This document shows, in pieces, positions 1 through 8,948 of a DNA stretch of 64,000 nucleotides (within the stretch, counting starts at the first letter, position 1; each line of letters begins with the position of its first letter). The notes below the pieces were generated by a model. That model saw only the letters and a list, made by a program, of their open reading frames with translations, was not told where the DNA came from and did no database searches. The DNA is taken from contig NZ_BBUL01000092.1 of assembly GCF_000953825.1 (NCBI RefSeq), forward strand, positions 62,001 to 126,000. Direction: 5' to 3'. Origin of the DNA: Cellvibrio sp. OA-2007 (GTDB lineage Bacteria; Pseudomonadota; Gammaproteobacteria; Pseudomonadales; Cellvibrionaceae). The position numbers and the translations under genes are program-made.

Positions 1-294
1 GAATCGTAGATCATCGCGCAACTGAGCAAAATTGGTATTTTGGCTTTGCAGCCGACGCTGCAAGGTGCGCTTGGTAAGGTTCAAATCTGAAGCGATTTTC
101 TCTATCGATAGCTCAGTGTGACCAACACGTAAATGCAGTGCATTGATAACGCGTGCAGGCACTCCATCACAATGGGGGATTCTCGCTAGCGTAAGATACT
201 CTTCATAGGTAAGTGTATACGGCTGACTTAATTCGCCCTCAGTAGAGCTATTATTATTGTAAGTATTACTATAGTTGCGCTGCAGCTGAATCAT
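1..294 (-). CDS. AraC-family HTH regulator, cut by the left edge
   Basis: The 98 visible codons start at an ATG at 294 and run off the window, so this is the N-terminal part of the reading frame. Residues about 62-98 resemble an AraC/XylS DNA-binding domain of the OruR/ArgR type: an Ile-Glu-Lys-Ile-Ala-Ser helix, then a recognition segment with Thr-Lys-Arg-Thr-Leu-Gln-Arg-Arg-Leu. Only about 55 residues precede the HTH, too few for the usual roughly 200-residue sensor domain. It is either a short HTH-only protein, a gene with a broken N-terminus, or a gene whose true start lies elsewhere. No target gene can be inferred from this side. Confidence 0.6.
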   Translation of the reverse strand, partial: MIQLQRNYSNTYNNNSSTEGELSQPYTLTYEEYLTLARIPHCDGVPARVINALHLRVGHTELSIEKIASDLNLTKRTLQRRLQSQNTNFAQLRDDLRF

Positions 295-426
295 TTAAGC
301 TACTCCTTACGCCATTAGGCACGTGAGAAATTAAAGGGAATCCTTGCAGCGAGCGCCAAATCATTTCAAGCCACGCGCACTGCTCTTGTATCGATCATAA
401 CACACCCATTTTGAAGTAGTCTGCAC

Positions 427-1380
427 TCACAGTGTTCGCGACAACTGCCAAATGCGATACACACTCCAACCCACCATGAACAACAACCACATACCCACCC
501 AGAACAGCCCCGTTCCAATAACATGGTTAGCCAACTCAAGCATTTTTACCGGTTCAACCAGCGGATTATGGGTAGGTACTAAAATCTGATCCAAGCGACT
601 GAGCTTGAGCAAAATCACAGCCGAGGCCAGATTAATCAATGCTTCTATCACCAACTTGGGAACAGTCCAATAACGATAGACCATATTCCATACACCAAAA
701 AGCAAGGAGACAATCATCACCGCCGAAAGCAATGGAACCCATTCACTAACCGAATCAGAAAACACCGCCGCTAAGCCTGATACTTTCTCTGAAGGCATCC
801 AAAAACTGTAGTTGAGCAATAGTAAGAAAAATAAATCACTAGCAAAATCTACACCCTGCTCCCCACCACTTATACGCTGCCAAGATCTTTTAACAGGAGG
901 CAATTTTTCTGGTGCCCAAGACTGATATGGGCTAAATAAAGGTTTACCTCCGGGAGGATTACTAAACACATAAAAGAGCCCAGTAATCACCGCAAAAGTA
1001 ATCAGACCCTTCATCACAAAACCATGCAACAGACCGATAAAGTCCATATAACCAGAGCTGAGAAAACCCACCGCAAACTGAATCAACCCCAAAATGAACA
1101 CCAAAATCACACCGTAATGTAGTGACTGTTTGTAGAGAGGGAACAAATCGGCCGTGACCAACTGCTGCGCAGGTAAAAAGCGACTGGCAACCTGCTGCGG
1201 ATGCCCTAGTTCTTTCAACAGGGCAGATACATCCGCTTCGGTAGCCTCTCGCCCCTGCTGCTCTGCCAAACTTTCCAGCTTATCGAGAATATTGGCACGC
1301 AACTCGCGCACAATTTCATCGCGACGAACCTCGGGTAAATAAGAAGCCACAGCACTCATATATCGATCAATTAATTGCAC
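427..1380 (-). CDS. HAAS-domain multi-pass membrane protein
   Basis: This 317-residue protein has an N-terminal HAAS-type helical domain (about residues 1-70, with Arg-Arg-Asp-Glu-Ile-Val-Arg-Glu-Leu and Leu-Gly-His-Pro motifs). About six hydrophobic segments follow. HAAS domains are typically encoded next to PadR regulators and are thought to work with them in envelope sensing. That arrangement is present here: the gene overlaps the 3' end of the upstream PadR gene by 14 nt, implying co-transcription and translational coupling. The membrane part has no recognisable enzyme motif, so its role is unknown. Confidence 0.75.
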   Translation of the reverse strand: MQLIDRYMSAVASYLPEVRRDEIVRELRANILDKLESLAEQQGREATEADVSALLKELGHPQQVASRFLPAQQLVTADLFPLYKQSLHYGVILVFILGLIQFAVGFLSSGYMDFIGLLHGFVMKGLITFAVITGLFYVFSNPPGGKPLFSPYQSWAPEKLPPVKRSWQRISGGEQGVDFASDLFFLLLLNYSFWMPSEKVSGLAAVFSDSVSEWVPLLSAVMIVSLLFGVWNMVYRYWTVPKLVIEALINLASAVILLKLSRLDQILVPTHNPLVEPVKMLELANHVIGTGLFWVGMWLLFMVGWSVYRIWQLSRTL

Positions 1381-1714
1381 GATCCACCTCCACTATTTTG
1401 CCTACATGATTGTTCAACGCTTGCCACTCAGCAGTTAAACTCTCGAGCAGTACAGCTCCTTCAGGTGACAACTGATAATAGCGTCGCTCCCGCCCCTCCC
1501 CTTGTTGCCATTCGCTAGACAATAAACCTTGATCTGCCAAACGGCGTACCAGCGGATAAAGAGTTCCCTCATCTATATCCAGACCAGCGTTTTGCAATTG
1601 CTTGCGCAGCGAATAGCCGTAGTGAGGCTGGCGCAAAGAGCCCAACACCGCTAACACCAAAATCCCTCGCCGCAACTCCTGTCGCAACTTATCTAAATGC
1701 TCTTCTGACATCAT
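1367..1714 (-). CDS. PadR-family transcriptional regulator
   Basis: This 115-residue winged-helix protein matches the PadR pattern: a helix ending in Leu-Arg-Gln-Pro-His-Tyr-Gly-Tyr-Ser-Leu, then Asp-Glu-Gly-Thr-Leu-Tyr-Pro-Leu-Val-Arg-Arg-Leu, and a wing with Gly-Arg-Glu-Arg-Arg-Tyr-Tyr-Gln-Leu-Ser. PadR proteins usually repress their own operon. The downstream HAAS membrane gene overlaps it, and palindromes typical of an operator lie just upstream (1726-1760). The start is one of two adjacent ATGs. The inducing signal cannot be read from the sequence. Confidence 0.88.
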   Translation of the reverse strand: MMSEEHLDKLRQELRRGILVLAVLGSLRQPHYGYSLRKQLQNAGLDIDEGTLYPLVRRLADQGLLSSEWQQGEGRERRYYQLSPEGAVLLESLTAEWQALNNHVGKIVEVDRAIN

Positions 1715-1725
1715 AAACCCATATA

Positions 1726-1760
1726 CTGTGTATCACACAGCAATTACTATGTACCGTACA
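1726..1760 (-). promoter_or_regulatory. Probable PadR operator
   Basis: Two short palindromes sit 12-46 bp upstream of the PadR start. One is CTGTGT-N3-ACACAG (1726-1740). The other is TGTAC-N1-GTACA (1750-1760), flanked by partly matching bases. Palindromes containing TGTAC are typical of PadR binding sites, and this position would block transcription of the padR-HAAS operon. Confidence 0.6.
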
Positions 1761-1784
1761 GTATAAAAATGCAAGTGCGATCAT

Positions 1785-1823
1785 AAAAAAAGGGGGGAGC
1801 CCGTTGAGCCCCCCCCTTTTTTT
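1785..1823 (-). terminator. Rho-independent terminator
   Basis: A G/C-only stem is flanked by seven A and seven T, so it can act in both directions. It lies just downstream of the small RHH gene and so most likely ends the SPFH-RHH transcript before the PadR operon. Confidence 0.85.
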
Positions 1824-1857
1824 GGTTTAAGAATTATTTAGCAAAGCCCCGCCCTCA

Positions 1858-2070
1858 TTAGCTTGGCTCTTCGCCACCACCCTCTAGCGATTCAAGATCT
1901 GTTATGACTTTTTGGGTGAGCTTAACGCGCCCGCTTTTTACTAAAGCTTCACGAAGTACAAACTCAATTTGTGCGTTCAGGCTACGCAAATCATCATCTG
2001 CCCAGCGCTGCATAGCAGCGATAACCTGATCATTAATACGCAGCGGAAATGATTTTTTAGCCACAGTCAA
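1858..2070 (-). CDS. Small Arc/RHH DNA-binding-like protein
   Basis: This 70-residue protein contains a ribbon-helix-helix pattern: a basic N-terminal strand with Phe-Pro-Leu-Arg-Ile, a helix, Arg-Ser-Leu-Asn-Ala-Gln-Ile-Glu-Phe and a second helix. This is an Arc-type fold, and such domains are small dimeric DNA binders. It starts 9 nt after the SPFH gene, so the two are probably one operon; small Arc-like proteins are often encoded beside SPFH genes. It may autoregulate the pair. The C-terminal Glu/Gly-rich tail has no known function. Confidence 0.75.
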   Translation of the reverse strand: MTVAKKSFPLRINDQVIAAMQRWADDDLRSLNAQIEFVLREALVKSGRVKLTQKVITDLESLEGGGEEPS

Positions 2071-2079
2071 ACGCCTGAA

Positions 2080-2940
2080 TTAAGAGTAAATGGTGCCAGT
2101 ATTAATTACCGGCCTTGCCTGCTGATCACCGCAAAGCACAACCAATAAATTACTGACCATCGCTGCTTTACGCTCAGCATCCAAATCCACTACACCCTGC
2201 TCCTTTAATTGATCAAGTGCATCAGCCACCATCCCGACCGCACCTTGAACAATAATTTTACGTGCCGCCAACACCGCACTTGCCTGTTGACGTTGCAACA
2301 TAGCCTGAGCAATTTCGGGCGAATAGGCCAGATGACTCAAGCGCGCCTCAAGCACATCAACACCCGCTTTTTGTAAGCGATCCTGCACTTCACTTTTTAA
2401 CTTCAGCGCGATTGCATTTGCATCACTGCGCAGCGATAAACGCTCATCCTCTGCATCGTGCTCATAAGGATAAGTAGTCGCAAGATTACGCAGTGCTGCT
2501 TCACTTTGAATCGTTACGTAGTTTTCGTAATCATCCACCTCAAACACAGCTTCAGCGGTATCTACCACGCGCCAAACAATCACCGCGGCAATTTCAATCG
2601 GATTACCATTTGCATCATTCACTTTTAAGCGACCAGACTCAAAATTACGCACCCGCAAACTCACCGATTTTTTACTGTACAGCGGGTTAGCCCAGCGCAG
2701 GCCATTTGTACGATCGGTACCGCTATATTGCCCAAATAATTGGAGCACCTTACCTTGGTTTGGCTGCACCATGTAAAAGCCGAACCAGCAAATAAAAACC
2801 ATAACCACGGCCAAGACAGCAATAATCTTTAGTAGGCCAGGAAGCACAAAGACACCGCCAATACTGATCAATTGCAACACCAATAAAACCACCAACAAAA
2901 AATAACCCGATCCACTACGCGCTTCTAGTTCATGAACCAT
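2080..2940 (-). CDS. SPFH/Band 7 membrane protein
   Basis: This 286-residue protein has two hydrophobic segments near the N-terminus (about residues 14-58). An SPFH domain follows, with the hallmark [10 protein letters not shown] opening and a C-terminal Gln/Ala-rich helix ([12 protein letters not shown]). SPFH proteins form inner-membrane oligomeric scaffolds; this short type is often annotated as an SPFH domain protein of unknown detail. No NfeD partner is present. A good shine-dalgarno (AGGAGC) precedes the ATG, and a strong inverted repeat at 2963-2983 overlies the likely promoter. Confidence 0.85.
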   Translation of the reverse strand: MVHELEARSGSGYFLLVVLLVLQLISIGGVFVLPGLLKIIAVLAVVMVFICWFGFYMVQPNQGKVLQLFGQYSGTDRTNGLRWANPLYSKKSVSLRVRNFESGRLKVNDANGNPIEIAAVIVWRVVDTAEAVFEVDDYENYVTIQSEAALRNLATTYPYEHDAEDERLSLRSDANAIALKLKSEVQDRLQKAGVDVLEARLSHLAYSPEIAQAMLQRQQASAVLAARKIIVQGAVGMVADALDQLKEQGVVDLDAERKAAMVSNLLVVLCGDQQARPVINTGTIYS

Positions 2941-2962
2941 GATGTGCTCCTTTAGCCTCTTA

Positions 2963-2983
2963 TTGATATCATTAAGATATCAA
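2963..2983 (-). promoter_or_regulatory. Operator-like inverted repeat
   Basis: TTGATATC and GATATCAA form a perfect 8+8 bp inverted repeat with a 5-bp spacer, 23 bp upstream of the SPFH start. Symmetry and position suggest a repressor site, possibly for the RHH protein encoded in the same operon. The rest of the 345-bp gap up to 3285 shows no gene or other clear signal. Confidence 0.55.
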
Positions 2984-3285
2984 ATTAATACACAAAAATG
3001 TCATTGTAAAGACTTTTTACCACTACACTAAAACTGAATTTTTCAACCAGCCAATTTATCCAGCTTAACTATGACGCCATAAATAGCTTTTCACACCGAT
3101 GTAACACTCTGACAATTGTCACTGCCAGCTAATGACTTTCACGGCTGGTATAAGCACTAGTGTTGCAGCAAACTTAACTGCTATTTTGCTTGTTCACCTA
3201 ATTACCGCCAGAGCTGATTTCAAGCGCAAGGCGATCATAATAGTGGCGAGCATTCACTCTGGAACCACCGCCCGGACATGACGCT

Positions 3286-4386
3286 ATGACACCACACGCT
3301 GTACAATGCGCAGGCTCCATCTACTCTGCCAAATCCTGGATTTGGCTGGTTTTCAGTCTTTATTATTTTGTTCCCGTCTACTACATGCCATTTAGCACAC
3401 TCGCTCAAGTACTGTTAGTGGGTGTCTATTGTGTATTTGTATCGCTGTATTTAGTGGCGATCACACTTAAACCCAACCAGGTTTGGAAACCATTACTGGC
3501 AATTGTATTGTTAGCATTAGTCATCACGCCCTACACTCCTGGCTCTAGCACGTTTTTTTCTTACATAGGTTTTTTAGTTGGATTTACCTATCGCACCAAA
3601 ACCTGGTTGCTCTTTACCAGCTTATTGGTCGCGCTGATTATTGCGATGCATTATCAATTTAATTACCCATTTCCCTTTTTTGCGTTTCCTGCACTCTCTG
3701 GTTTAGCGACTATTGGTATCGTTGGTTATATTGAAAAGTTGCGCATGGAAGCGCGCATCAGCCAACAAAAAAGTCATCAGGAAATTGAGCAGCTTGCGGT
3801 GATTGCCGAGCGTGAACGGATTGCGCGCGATCTGCACGATATTCTTGGCCACACATTATCCAGCATTGCACTCAAAGCCGAGCTAGCCGAAAAATTATTA
3901 GCGCAGGAAAAACATGAGCAGGTAAAACAACATCTCTCTGAGCTGCATCACATTGCGCGCAACAGTTTGAGCTTGGTACGCCAGACAGTCTCTGGTTATA
4001 AGCATCGCGGCCTCTCTGGAGAGGTGATGGAGCTATGCGAAAAGCTACGTCAAAACGGTTTTGTGGTGGATTTAAACGGTGATATTCCACAACTTACACC
4101 ACGTGCAGAAACAGCTATTATTTTGGCACTGACGGAACTAACCACCAACGTGCTGCGCCACAGCAACGGCAACCACTGCCAAATTGAGTTTCGCCAAAGT
4201 AGCGATAAAATTCTGGTCAGCATGCGCGATAACGGCGCAGTAAAACACCTGGTGCCGGGCAATGGTTTGCAGGGCATACAAGAGCGCTTGCATGCATTAA
4301 CGGGTGACTTACAGTCATCTATTCACAGAGGATGTGAATTTGTTATTTCGCTGCCGCGCAATGAACTTCAACAGCAGGCGTCATAA
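3286..4386 (+). CDS. Sensor histidine kinase, DesK/LiaS (HisKA_3) type
   Basis: This 366-residue kinase has about five membrane segments (residues 15-150). A short coiled linker leads to a HisKA_3 dimerisation domain with Arg-Asp-Leu-His-Asp-Ile-Leu-Gly-His, where His184 is the predicted phosphoacceptor. The C-terminal HATPase_c domain shows an N-box (Glu-Leu-Thr-Thr-Asn-Val-Leu-Arg-His) and an Asp-Asn-Gly G-box. The lack of a periplasmic domain suggests that it senses the membrane itself, as DesK and LiaS do. The response regulator starts 3 nt downstream. The precise signal is unknown. Confidence 0.9.
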   Translation: MTPHAVQCAGSIYSAKSWIWLVFSLYYFVPVYYMPFSTLAQVLLVGVYCVFVSLYLVAITLKPNQVWKPLLAIVLLALVITPYTPGSSTFFSYIGFLVGFTYRTKTWLLFTSLLVALIIAMHYQFNYPFPFFAFPALSGLATIGIVGYIEKLRMEARISQQKSHQEIEQLAVIAERERIARDLHDILGHTLSSIALKAELAEKLLAQEKHEQVKQHLSELHHIARNSLSLVRQTVSGYKHRGLSGEVMELCEKLRQNGFVVDLNGDIPQLTPRAETAIILALTELTTNVLRHSNGNHCQIEFRQSSDKILVSMRDNGAVKHLVPGNGLQGIQERLHALTGDLQSSIHRGCEFVISLPRNELQQQAS

Positions 4387-4389
4387 TCC

Positions 4390-4986
4390 ATGAAAATTTT
4401 ATTGGCTGAAGATCAATCCATGGTGCGCGGCGCCTTGGCAGCACTATTAAGCATGGAAGAAGGTTTTGAAATCACCCAAGCGGAAGATGGTGATCGTGCC
4501 TGGCTGTTAATGAAACAAAACAGTTACGATATTTTACTCACTGATATCGAAATGCCGGGGCGCTCCGGCCTTGAATTAGCGCAGTGGGTATTGCAACAAA
4601 AACTGCCGATTAAAACTATCATCATCACCACCTTTGGCCGCTCAGGTTATATTCGCCGCGCGATTGATATGGGAGTCTCCGGTTTTTTATTAAAAGATGC
4701 CCCTTCCGAGCAACTCATCCAAGCTATTTATAAAGTAATGGATGGCAAACGCGTGATTGACGGCGAGCTGGCGATGATGGCGCTGGGTGAAAGCGACCCA
4801 CTTAATGATAAAGAACGCCGCGCACTGCGTTTGGCTGCCGAAGGAAAAACGACTGCCGAAATCGCGGTGGTATTGTGTTTATCGGAAGGTACTGTACGCA
4901 ATTATCTCTCAGAGGCGATTGCCAAACTCAACGCCGCCAACCGCGTAGATGCCGCGCGTATCGCCCGTCAAAAAGGTTGGATTTAA
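4390..4986 (+). CDS. LuxR/NarL-family response regulator
   Basis: This 198-residue protein has a receiver domain with predicted phosphoacceptor Asp52 (Leu-Leu-Thr-Asp-Ile-Glu-Met-Pro-Gly) and the conserved Lys101. A C-terminal LuxR HTH (about 135-195) carries Thr-Ala-Glu-Ile-Ala and Glu-Gly-Thr-Val-Arg-Asn-Tyr-Leu. It resembles DesR and is the partner of the kinase 3 nt upstream. Likely targets include its own operon, or the acetate transporter genes that follow after 73 bp; the latter is only an inference from position. Confidence 0.92.
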   Translation: MKILLAEDQSMVRGALAALLSMEEGFEITQAEDGDRAWLLMKQNSYDILLTDIEMPGRSGLELAQWVLQQKLPIKTIIITTFGRSGYIRRAIDMGVSGFLLKDAPSEQLIQAIYKVMDGKRVIDGELAMMALGESDPLNDKERRALRLAAEGKTTAEIAVVLCLSEGTVRNYLSEAIAKLNAANRVDAARIARQKGWI

Positions 4987-5059
4987 TAATTCCTTGACCT
5001 TGCATACAAGTTCGGCATTTAATCCCCCTACTAATTAACAATAACAAGGGGAACCTGAA

Positions 5060-5365
5060 ATGCAGATTGAATCTATCCGGCAGCTGCCGGAATATGCGGC
5101 CCTGACCCGCGCGCGCAAAAAAATTATGTGGCCTTTGTCATTAGCTACTATCGGTGCTTATTTTGCGCTTATCCTAACCATCGCGTTCCACCCCACTACC
5201 CTTGGTATGCCAATTGGCGATGGAGTTACCTCCATCGGTATGGTGTTGGGTTTAGGTGTGATTCTGTTTTGTATGGTGATCACCGGGATTTATGTCTCCT
5301 ACGCCAACCGGGTACTAGAGCCGTTGACTAAGGCTATAGTGCAGAAAGCCGGAGGCCAGCAATGA
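5060..5365 (+). CDS. yjcH: DUF485 (YjcH-like) membrane protein
   Basis: This 101-residue protein has two transmembrane helices and a DUF485 pattern: an N-terminal Leu-Thr-Arg-Ala-Arg-Lys segment before helix 1 and Val-Ser-Tyr-Ala-Asn-Arg after helix 2. In proteobacteria this family is encoded directly before the acetate permease ActP. The ATG is preceded by AAGGGG. It overlaps the next gene by 4 nt (ATGA), indicating translational coupling. Confidence 0.92.
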   Translation: MQIESIRQLPEYAALTRARKKIMWPLSLATIGAYFALILTIAFHPTTLGMPIGDGVTSIGMVLGLGVILFCMVITGIYVSYANRVLEPLTKAIVQKAGGQQ

Positions 5366-7002
5366 AGTACAACGCTCCTATTGCATTAATTCTTTCTGCT
5401 ATGGCGACCTGCGCTTGGGCACAAGCGAGCAGTGAAAAAAGTATTAATGTTATCGCTATTGCGATGTTTTTAGCTTTTGTGACAGTAACACTGGGTATTA
5501 CCTATTGGGCCGCACGCCGCACAAAAACCGCGAGCGATTTTTATGCGGCCGGTGGTGGCATTACTGGTTTTCAAAATGGTTTAGCGATCGCAGGCGATTA
5601 TATGTCGGCCGCGTCTTTTTTAGGCATCGCGGGATTGGTTTACACCTCGGGTTTTGATGGTTTGATTTATGCGATTGGTTTTTTAGTCGGCTGGCCGATT
5701 GTATTGGTGCTTATCGCTGAACCATTGCGTAACCTTGGCAAATACACCTTTGCCGATGTAGCCTCGTTTCGCTTGCAACAAAAACCGATTCGTATTCTTG
5801 CCGCCAGCGGTTCGCTGGTGACGGTGATTTTTTATCTGATCGCACAAATGGTGGGTGCCGGCAAATTAATTGAGTTGCTGTTCGGCCTGCCTTACGAGTA
5901 TGCCGTCATCATTGTTGGAGTATTGATGACACTCTACGTGACCTTTGGCGGCATGCTCGCCACGACTTGGGTACAACTTATTAAAGCGATTTTGTTATTG
6001 TCTGGCGCATCGCTAATGGCATTTTTAGTGATGATGCAATTTGGCTTTAGTTTTGAAAATTTATTCGCCGAGGCGGTAAAAGTACATTCCAAAGCCAACG
6101 CGATTATGGCGCCCGGCACACTGGTTAGCGACCCTATTTCCGCCATTTCACTCGGTATCGCCCTCATGTTCGGCACCGCTGGTTTGCCGCATATTTTGAT
6201 GCGTTTCTTCACTGTGAAAGATGCCGTACAAGCGCGCCGGTCAGTATTTTATGCCACTGGTTTTATCGGTTATTTCTATATTCTCACCTTTATTATCGGC
6301 TTTGGCGCAATCATTTTGCTGCTGAAAAATCCTGCGTACTTCACCGATGGTGCCTTGATCGGCGGCGCGAATATGGCCGCGATTCACTTATCGCAAGCCT
6401 TAGGTGGCGATGTATTACTCGGTTTTATTTCTGCAGTTGCTTTCGCCACCATTCTCGCGGTGGTATCGGGTTTAACCCTGGCCGGATCGAGCGCTATTTC
6501 GCACGATCTCTACGCAACCTTGGTGTTAAAAGGCAATCACGACGAGAAAAAAGAAATCCGCGCATCGCGTATCGCCACTGTTTGTCTGGGTGTAATTGCA
6601 GTATTGCTCGGTATCGTGTTTGAAAAACAAAACGTTGCCTTTATGGTTGGCCTCGCCTTCTGTGTTGCCGCCAGCGCTAACTTCCCGATTTTGCTACTCA
6701 GTATGTACTGGCGCAAACTCACTACACGCGGCGCGGTGATGGGTGGTGGTTTGGGATTGTCTACTGCCGTTATCTTGGTGGTACTCGGGCCAACCGTGTG
6801 GGTGGATGCATTCGGTAATGCAACTGCGATTTTTCCTTACAAGTATCCGGCGATCTTCTCCGTAACCGCTGCGTTTATCGGCATCTGGTTTTTCTCTATC
6901 ACCGATAAATCCGCCAATGCCGCTGCAGAACAAGCCGCATTTGATGCGCAGTTTGTGCGTTCACAAACAGGGATTGGTGCAGAAGAAGCTGCACAGCATT
7001 AA
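5362..7002 (+). CDS. actP: Cation/acetate symporter ActP
   Basis: This 546-residue member of the sodium:solute symporter family imports acetate and related short carboxylates. It has an N-terminal signal-like segment ending near Cys-Ala-Trp-Ala-Gln, then about 13 transmembrane helices. SSS hallmarks include the [20 protein letters not shown] region (about 68-87). The length is normal for ActP. It is coupled to the DUF485 gene and followed by a terminator. The acs gene is not in the window. Confidence 0.94.
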   Translation: MKYNAPIALILSAMATCAWAQASSEKSINVIAIAMFLAFVTVTLGITYWAARRTKTASDFYAAGGGITGFQNGLAIAGDYMSAASFLGIAGLVYTSGFDGLIYAIGFLVGWPIVLVLIAEPLRNLGKYTFADVASFRLQQKPIRILAASGSLVTVIFYLIAQMVGAGKLIELLFGLPYEYAVIIVGVLMTLYVTFGGMLATTWVQLIKAILLLSGASLMAFLVMMQFGFSFENLFAEAVKVHSKANAIMAPGTLVSDPISAISLGIALMFGTAGLPHILMRFFTVKDAVQARRSVFYATGFIGYFYILTFIIGFGAIILLLKNPAYFTDGALIGGANMAAIHLSQALGGDVLLGFISAVAFATILAVVSGLTLAGSSAISHDLYATLVLKGNHDEKKEIRASRIATVCLGVIAVLLGIVFEKQNVAFMVGLAFCVAASANFPILLLSMYWRKLTTRGAVMGGGLGLSTAVILVVLGPTVWVDAFGNATAIFPYKYPAIFSVTAAFIGIWFFSITDKSANAAAEQAAFDAQFVRSQTGIGAEEAAQH

Positions 7003-7019
7003 TAGCTCATCATAAAAAA

Positions 7020-7046
7020 TGCCCGAGCACTCACCATGTTCGGGCA
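7020..7046 (+). terminator. Bidirectional terminator, actP / GH16
   Basis: A 7-bp stem (TGCCCGA with TCGGGCA) is flanked by A- and T-runs. It lies between the convergent ends of actP and the GH16 gene and can serve both. Confidence 0.85.
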
Positions 7047-7071
7047 TTTTTTTATTCCGCGTTGAAGATAA

Positions 7072-8082
7072 TTACAAACCGCAGGGCGACGGCAACGCCG
7101 GATTCTGCTCTTGCACATTATCAACATACGTCACTTTTTTACTGCGCATATCGGCGATTTGCGCTTCTACTTCAGCAGTAGTAATAGCTACACCTTCCTG
7201 AAAAAACACCCAGTCGACATCTTCTTGATACTCACGCATTTCAGGTGAATCTACTGGCCCCAAAGAGCCATCTGCACCTTTGGGCATAAACCACAAATTG
7301 AAATTGATCGACATAAAATCTTCCGGATAGACCGCGCTGCTATGCTCGGAAAATAATTTACCGTCTACATAGTAAGTGACTTTCTTATCGGCAACCGTCA
7401 ATACCAGTGTGCGCCAACCGGCGTAGCTGCCTTCAACACGGGTAAATTCATTTACTTTAGTCCAAGGCTCTAGCTGGAAAGTATCCCAACTGGTGGTCCA
7501 CATAGCGGGGTTGGCATCTTCACCCCAACCGCCGTTGGGCAGATATTCAAAATCGGTTTCGCTGTAATTTTTATCCATTGGCGCTTTGAGCGGACTAATC
7601 GCATAAAACGTTTGAATCACTTCGTCGCCATCTGGCCCATAAGTTGGCGCATCGCGGAAAAATACCCGCGCAGCGTAAGTGCCTTCACGATATTTACGCG
7701 CATGGCAAAACTGTGTGTGACGGGTTTTTTCACCGGTGCCATTGGTTACTGAACTCATACGCACGGCACCCGCTTCGGTGTCAGGAATATCAGCATGGAA
7801 AGACAATCCCTCTGCTGACCAAGTAGCGCCCTTGATACCCGGATGTCCGGTTTCAGTACGCACTTTCCAACCATTGCCGTAAAACGCATCGATGGATTGA
7901 TAATTAAAATCATCAAAAAATACCGCTGCTTGCGCAGATGCAGCGACTGAGGATGCCGCAGTAGATGAGGCTGGGGTTACCGATAAAACTGACTCAGCAG
8001 ATGAGTCAGTTTTGGAACCGCAGCCGACAAATGCAATTGAGGCGGAGAGAATACTGGCGAGAAAAAATCGTTGATGACCCAT
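7072..8082 (-). CDS. GH16-family glycosidase, probable lipoprotein
   Basis: This 336-residue protein begins at the ATG at 8082, which has AAGGA upstream; an upstream in-frame start lacks such a site. Residues 1-21 form a lipoprotein-like signal ending in Phe-Val-Gly-Cys21. A Ser/Ala-rich linker (about 25-52) leads to a concanavalin-like domain. The GH16 catalytic signature Glu-x-Asp-x-Glu is present at Glu175/Asp177/Glu179, within Ser-Glu-Thr-Asp-Phe-Glu-Tyr. GH16 enzymes cut beta-1,3/1,4-glucans, agar or related galactans; the substrate here is unknown. The C-terminal about 40 residues are polar and end in Cys-Gly-Leu. It is monocistronic. Confidence 0.8.
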   Translation of the reverse strand: MGHQRFFLASILSASIAFVGCGSKTDSSAESVLSVTPASSTAASSVAASAQAAVFFDDFNYQSIDAFYGNGWKVRTETGHPGIKGATWSAEGLSFHADIPDTEAGAVRMSSVTNGTGEKTRHTQFCHARKYREGTYAARVFFRDAPTYGPDGDEVIQTFYAISPLKAPMDKNYSETDFEYLPNGGWGEDANPAMWTTSWDTFQLEPWTKVNEFTRVEGSYAGWRTLVLTVADKKVTYYVDGKLFSEHSSAVYPEDFMSINFNLWFMPKGADGSLGPVDSPEMREYQEDVDWVFFQEGVAITTAEVEAQIADMRSKKVTYVDNVQEQNPALPSPCGL

Positions 8083-8250
8083 GTTGTTATCCTTTGTGGT
8101 TGATTGAGCTAGCAAATCTCTCGCACACCAGACAACGTTGTCAAACAATTTGATATTTAAGTACTGCAACTTAACGAGGATTTACATAAGTTAATGCAAA
8201 ATGAAAATGTCGTTTTTACTCTAAGAGAATAAAATTCGACCAAGCAAATC

Positions 8251-8532
8251 CTAATCGTTGTTTTCGAGGTGATGCCAAATACGCAAAACACATAAGGAAT
8301 CAGTTTGCACTGCATAGCGCACAATGTAATTGCCAAACACAAAGTCTTTAACAGAGCCCGCTACGGGAGCTTGGCTTACATTGATGCCAAGCTGAGGAAA
8401 AGCTTTTAGATGCTCGATACGTTGCAGCAGTTGCTGTGCGATACGCGCGGCAGCTTGGGGATTGTGTACCGCAATAAAATTGCGCAGCCGCACCAAATCG
8501 TCCAGGGCATCGGCGGAATAGATCAACTTCAT
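8251..8532 (-). CDS. ParE/RelE-family toxin
   Basis: This 93-residue protein matches the ParE pattern: an N-terminal strand Leu-Ile-Tyr-Ser-Ala-Asp-Ala-Leu-Asp-Asp-Leu, two helices with Ala-Ala-Arg-Ile-Ala, Phe-Pro-Gln-Leu-Gly, and C-terminal strands with Tyr-Ile-Val-Arg-Tyr and Val-Leu-Arg-Ile-Trp-His. ParE toxins poison gyrase, whereas RelE relatives cleave mRNA; the sequence alone does not decide. It follows an RHH antitoxin gene by 51 nt on the same strand. Confidence 0.85.
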   Translation of the reverse strand: MKLIYSADALDDLVRLRNFIAVHNPQAAARIAQQLLQRIEHLKAFPQLGINVSQAPVAGSVKDFVFGNYIVRYAVQTDSLCVLRIWHHLENND

Positions 8533-8583
8533 CTATTTGTCCTTAATTATCTTTTATCCTGCTTTTAATGATGGAAACATTCT

Positions 8584-8856
8584 TTACTGACCTACTTGGG
8601 GCGGGGATTTTTCATCATCTTTGCCCCAGCTTTCCAGCCAGAGCTGCACCGCCTCACCTGACACTACCTGACCTTTAGCCACTGAGTCCATGGCATGCAG
8701 AGTTTCTTGCCAGCGTGTTTTTTCTTGTGTTTGCCGCTCGATATACTCTTTAAGCGCTTGATTAATCAACCAGCTCTTGCTGCGCTCCTGACTGATGGCC
8801 ATAGCCTCCAGCCCCTGCTCCACTTCTGGCTGCAATCTTACCGATGTGATGCTCAT
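8584..8856 (-). CDS. CopG/RHH antitoxin
   Basis: This 90-residue protein begins with the ribbon-helix-helix pattern Thr-Ser-Val-Arg-Leu, then a helix and Arg-Ser-Lys-Ser-Trp-Leu-Ile-Asn-Gln-Ala-Leu-Lys-Glu-Tyr. An acidic C-terminal part follows that would wrap the toxin. It lies upstream of the ParE-like toxin, the usual antitoxin-first order, and probably represses its own promoter. AT-rich near-repeats just upstream (about 8880-8900) could be the operator. Confidence 0.85.
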   Translation of the reverse strand: MSITSVRLQPEVEQGLEAMAISQERSKSWLINQALKEYIERQTQEKTRWQETLHAMDSVAKGQVVSGEAVQLWLESWGKDDEKSPPQVGQ

Positions 8857-8948
8857 ATCTACCTCTGCAATACTATCGATTACGTTGTATTACATTGTAA
8901 CCACTCTCAAAACCAGCGGCTAGTTTTTATCCGTCTCAGATTTCAGCA

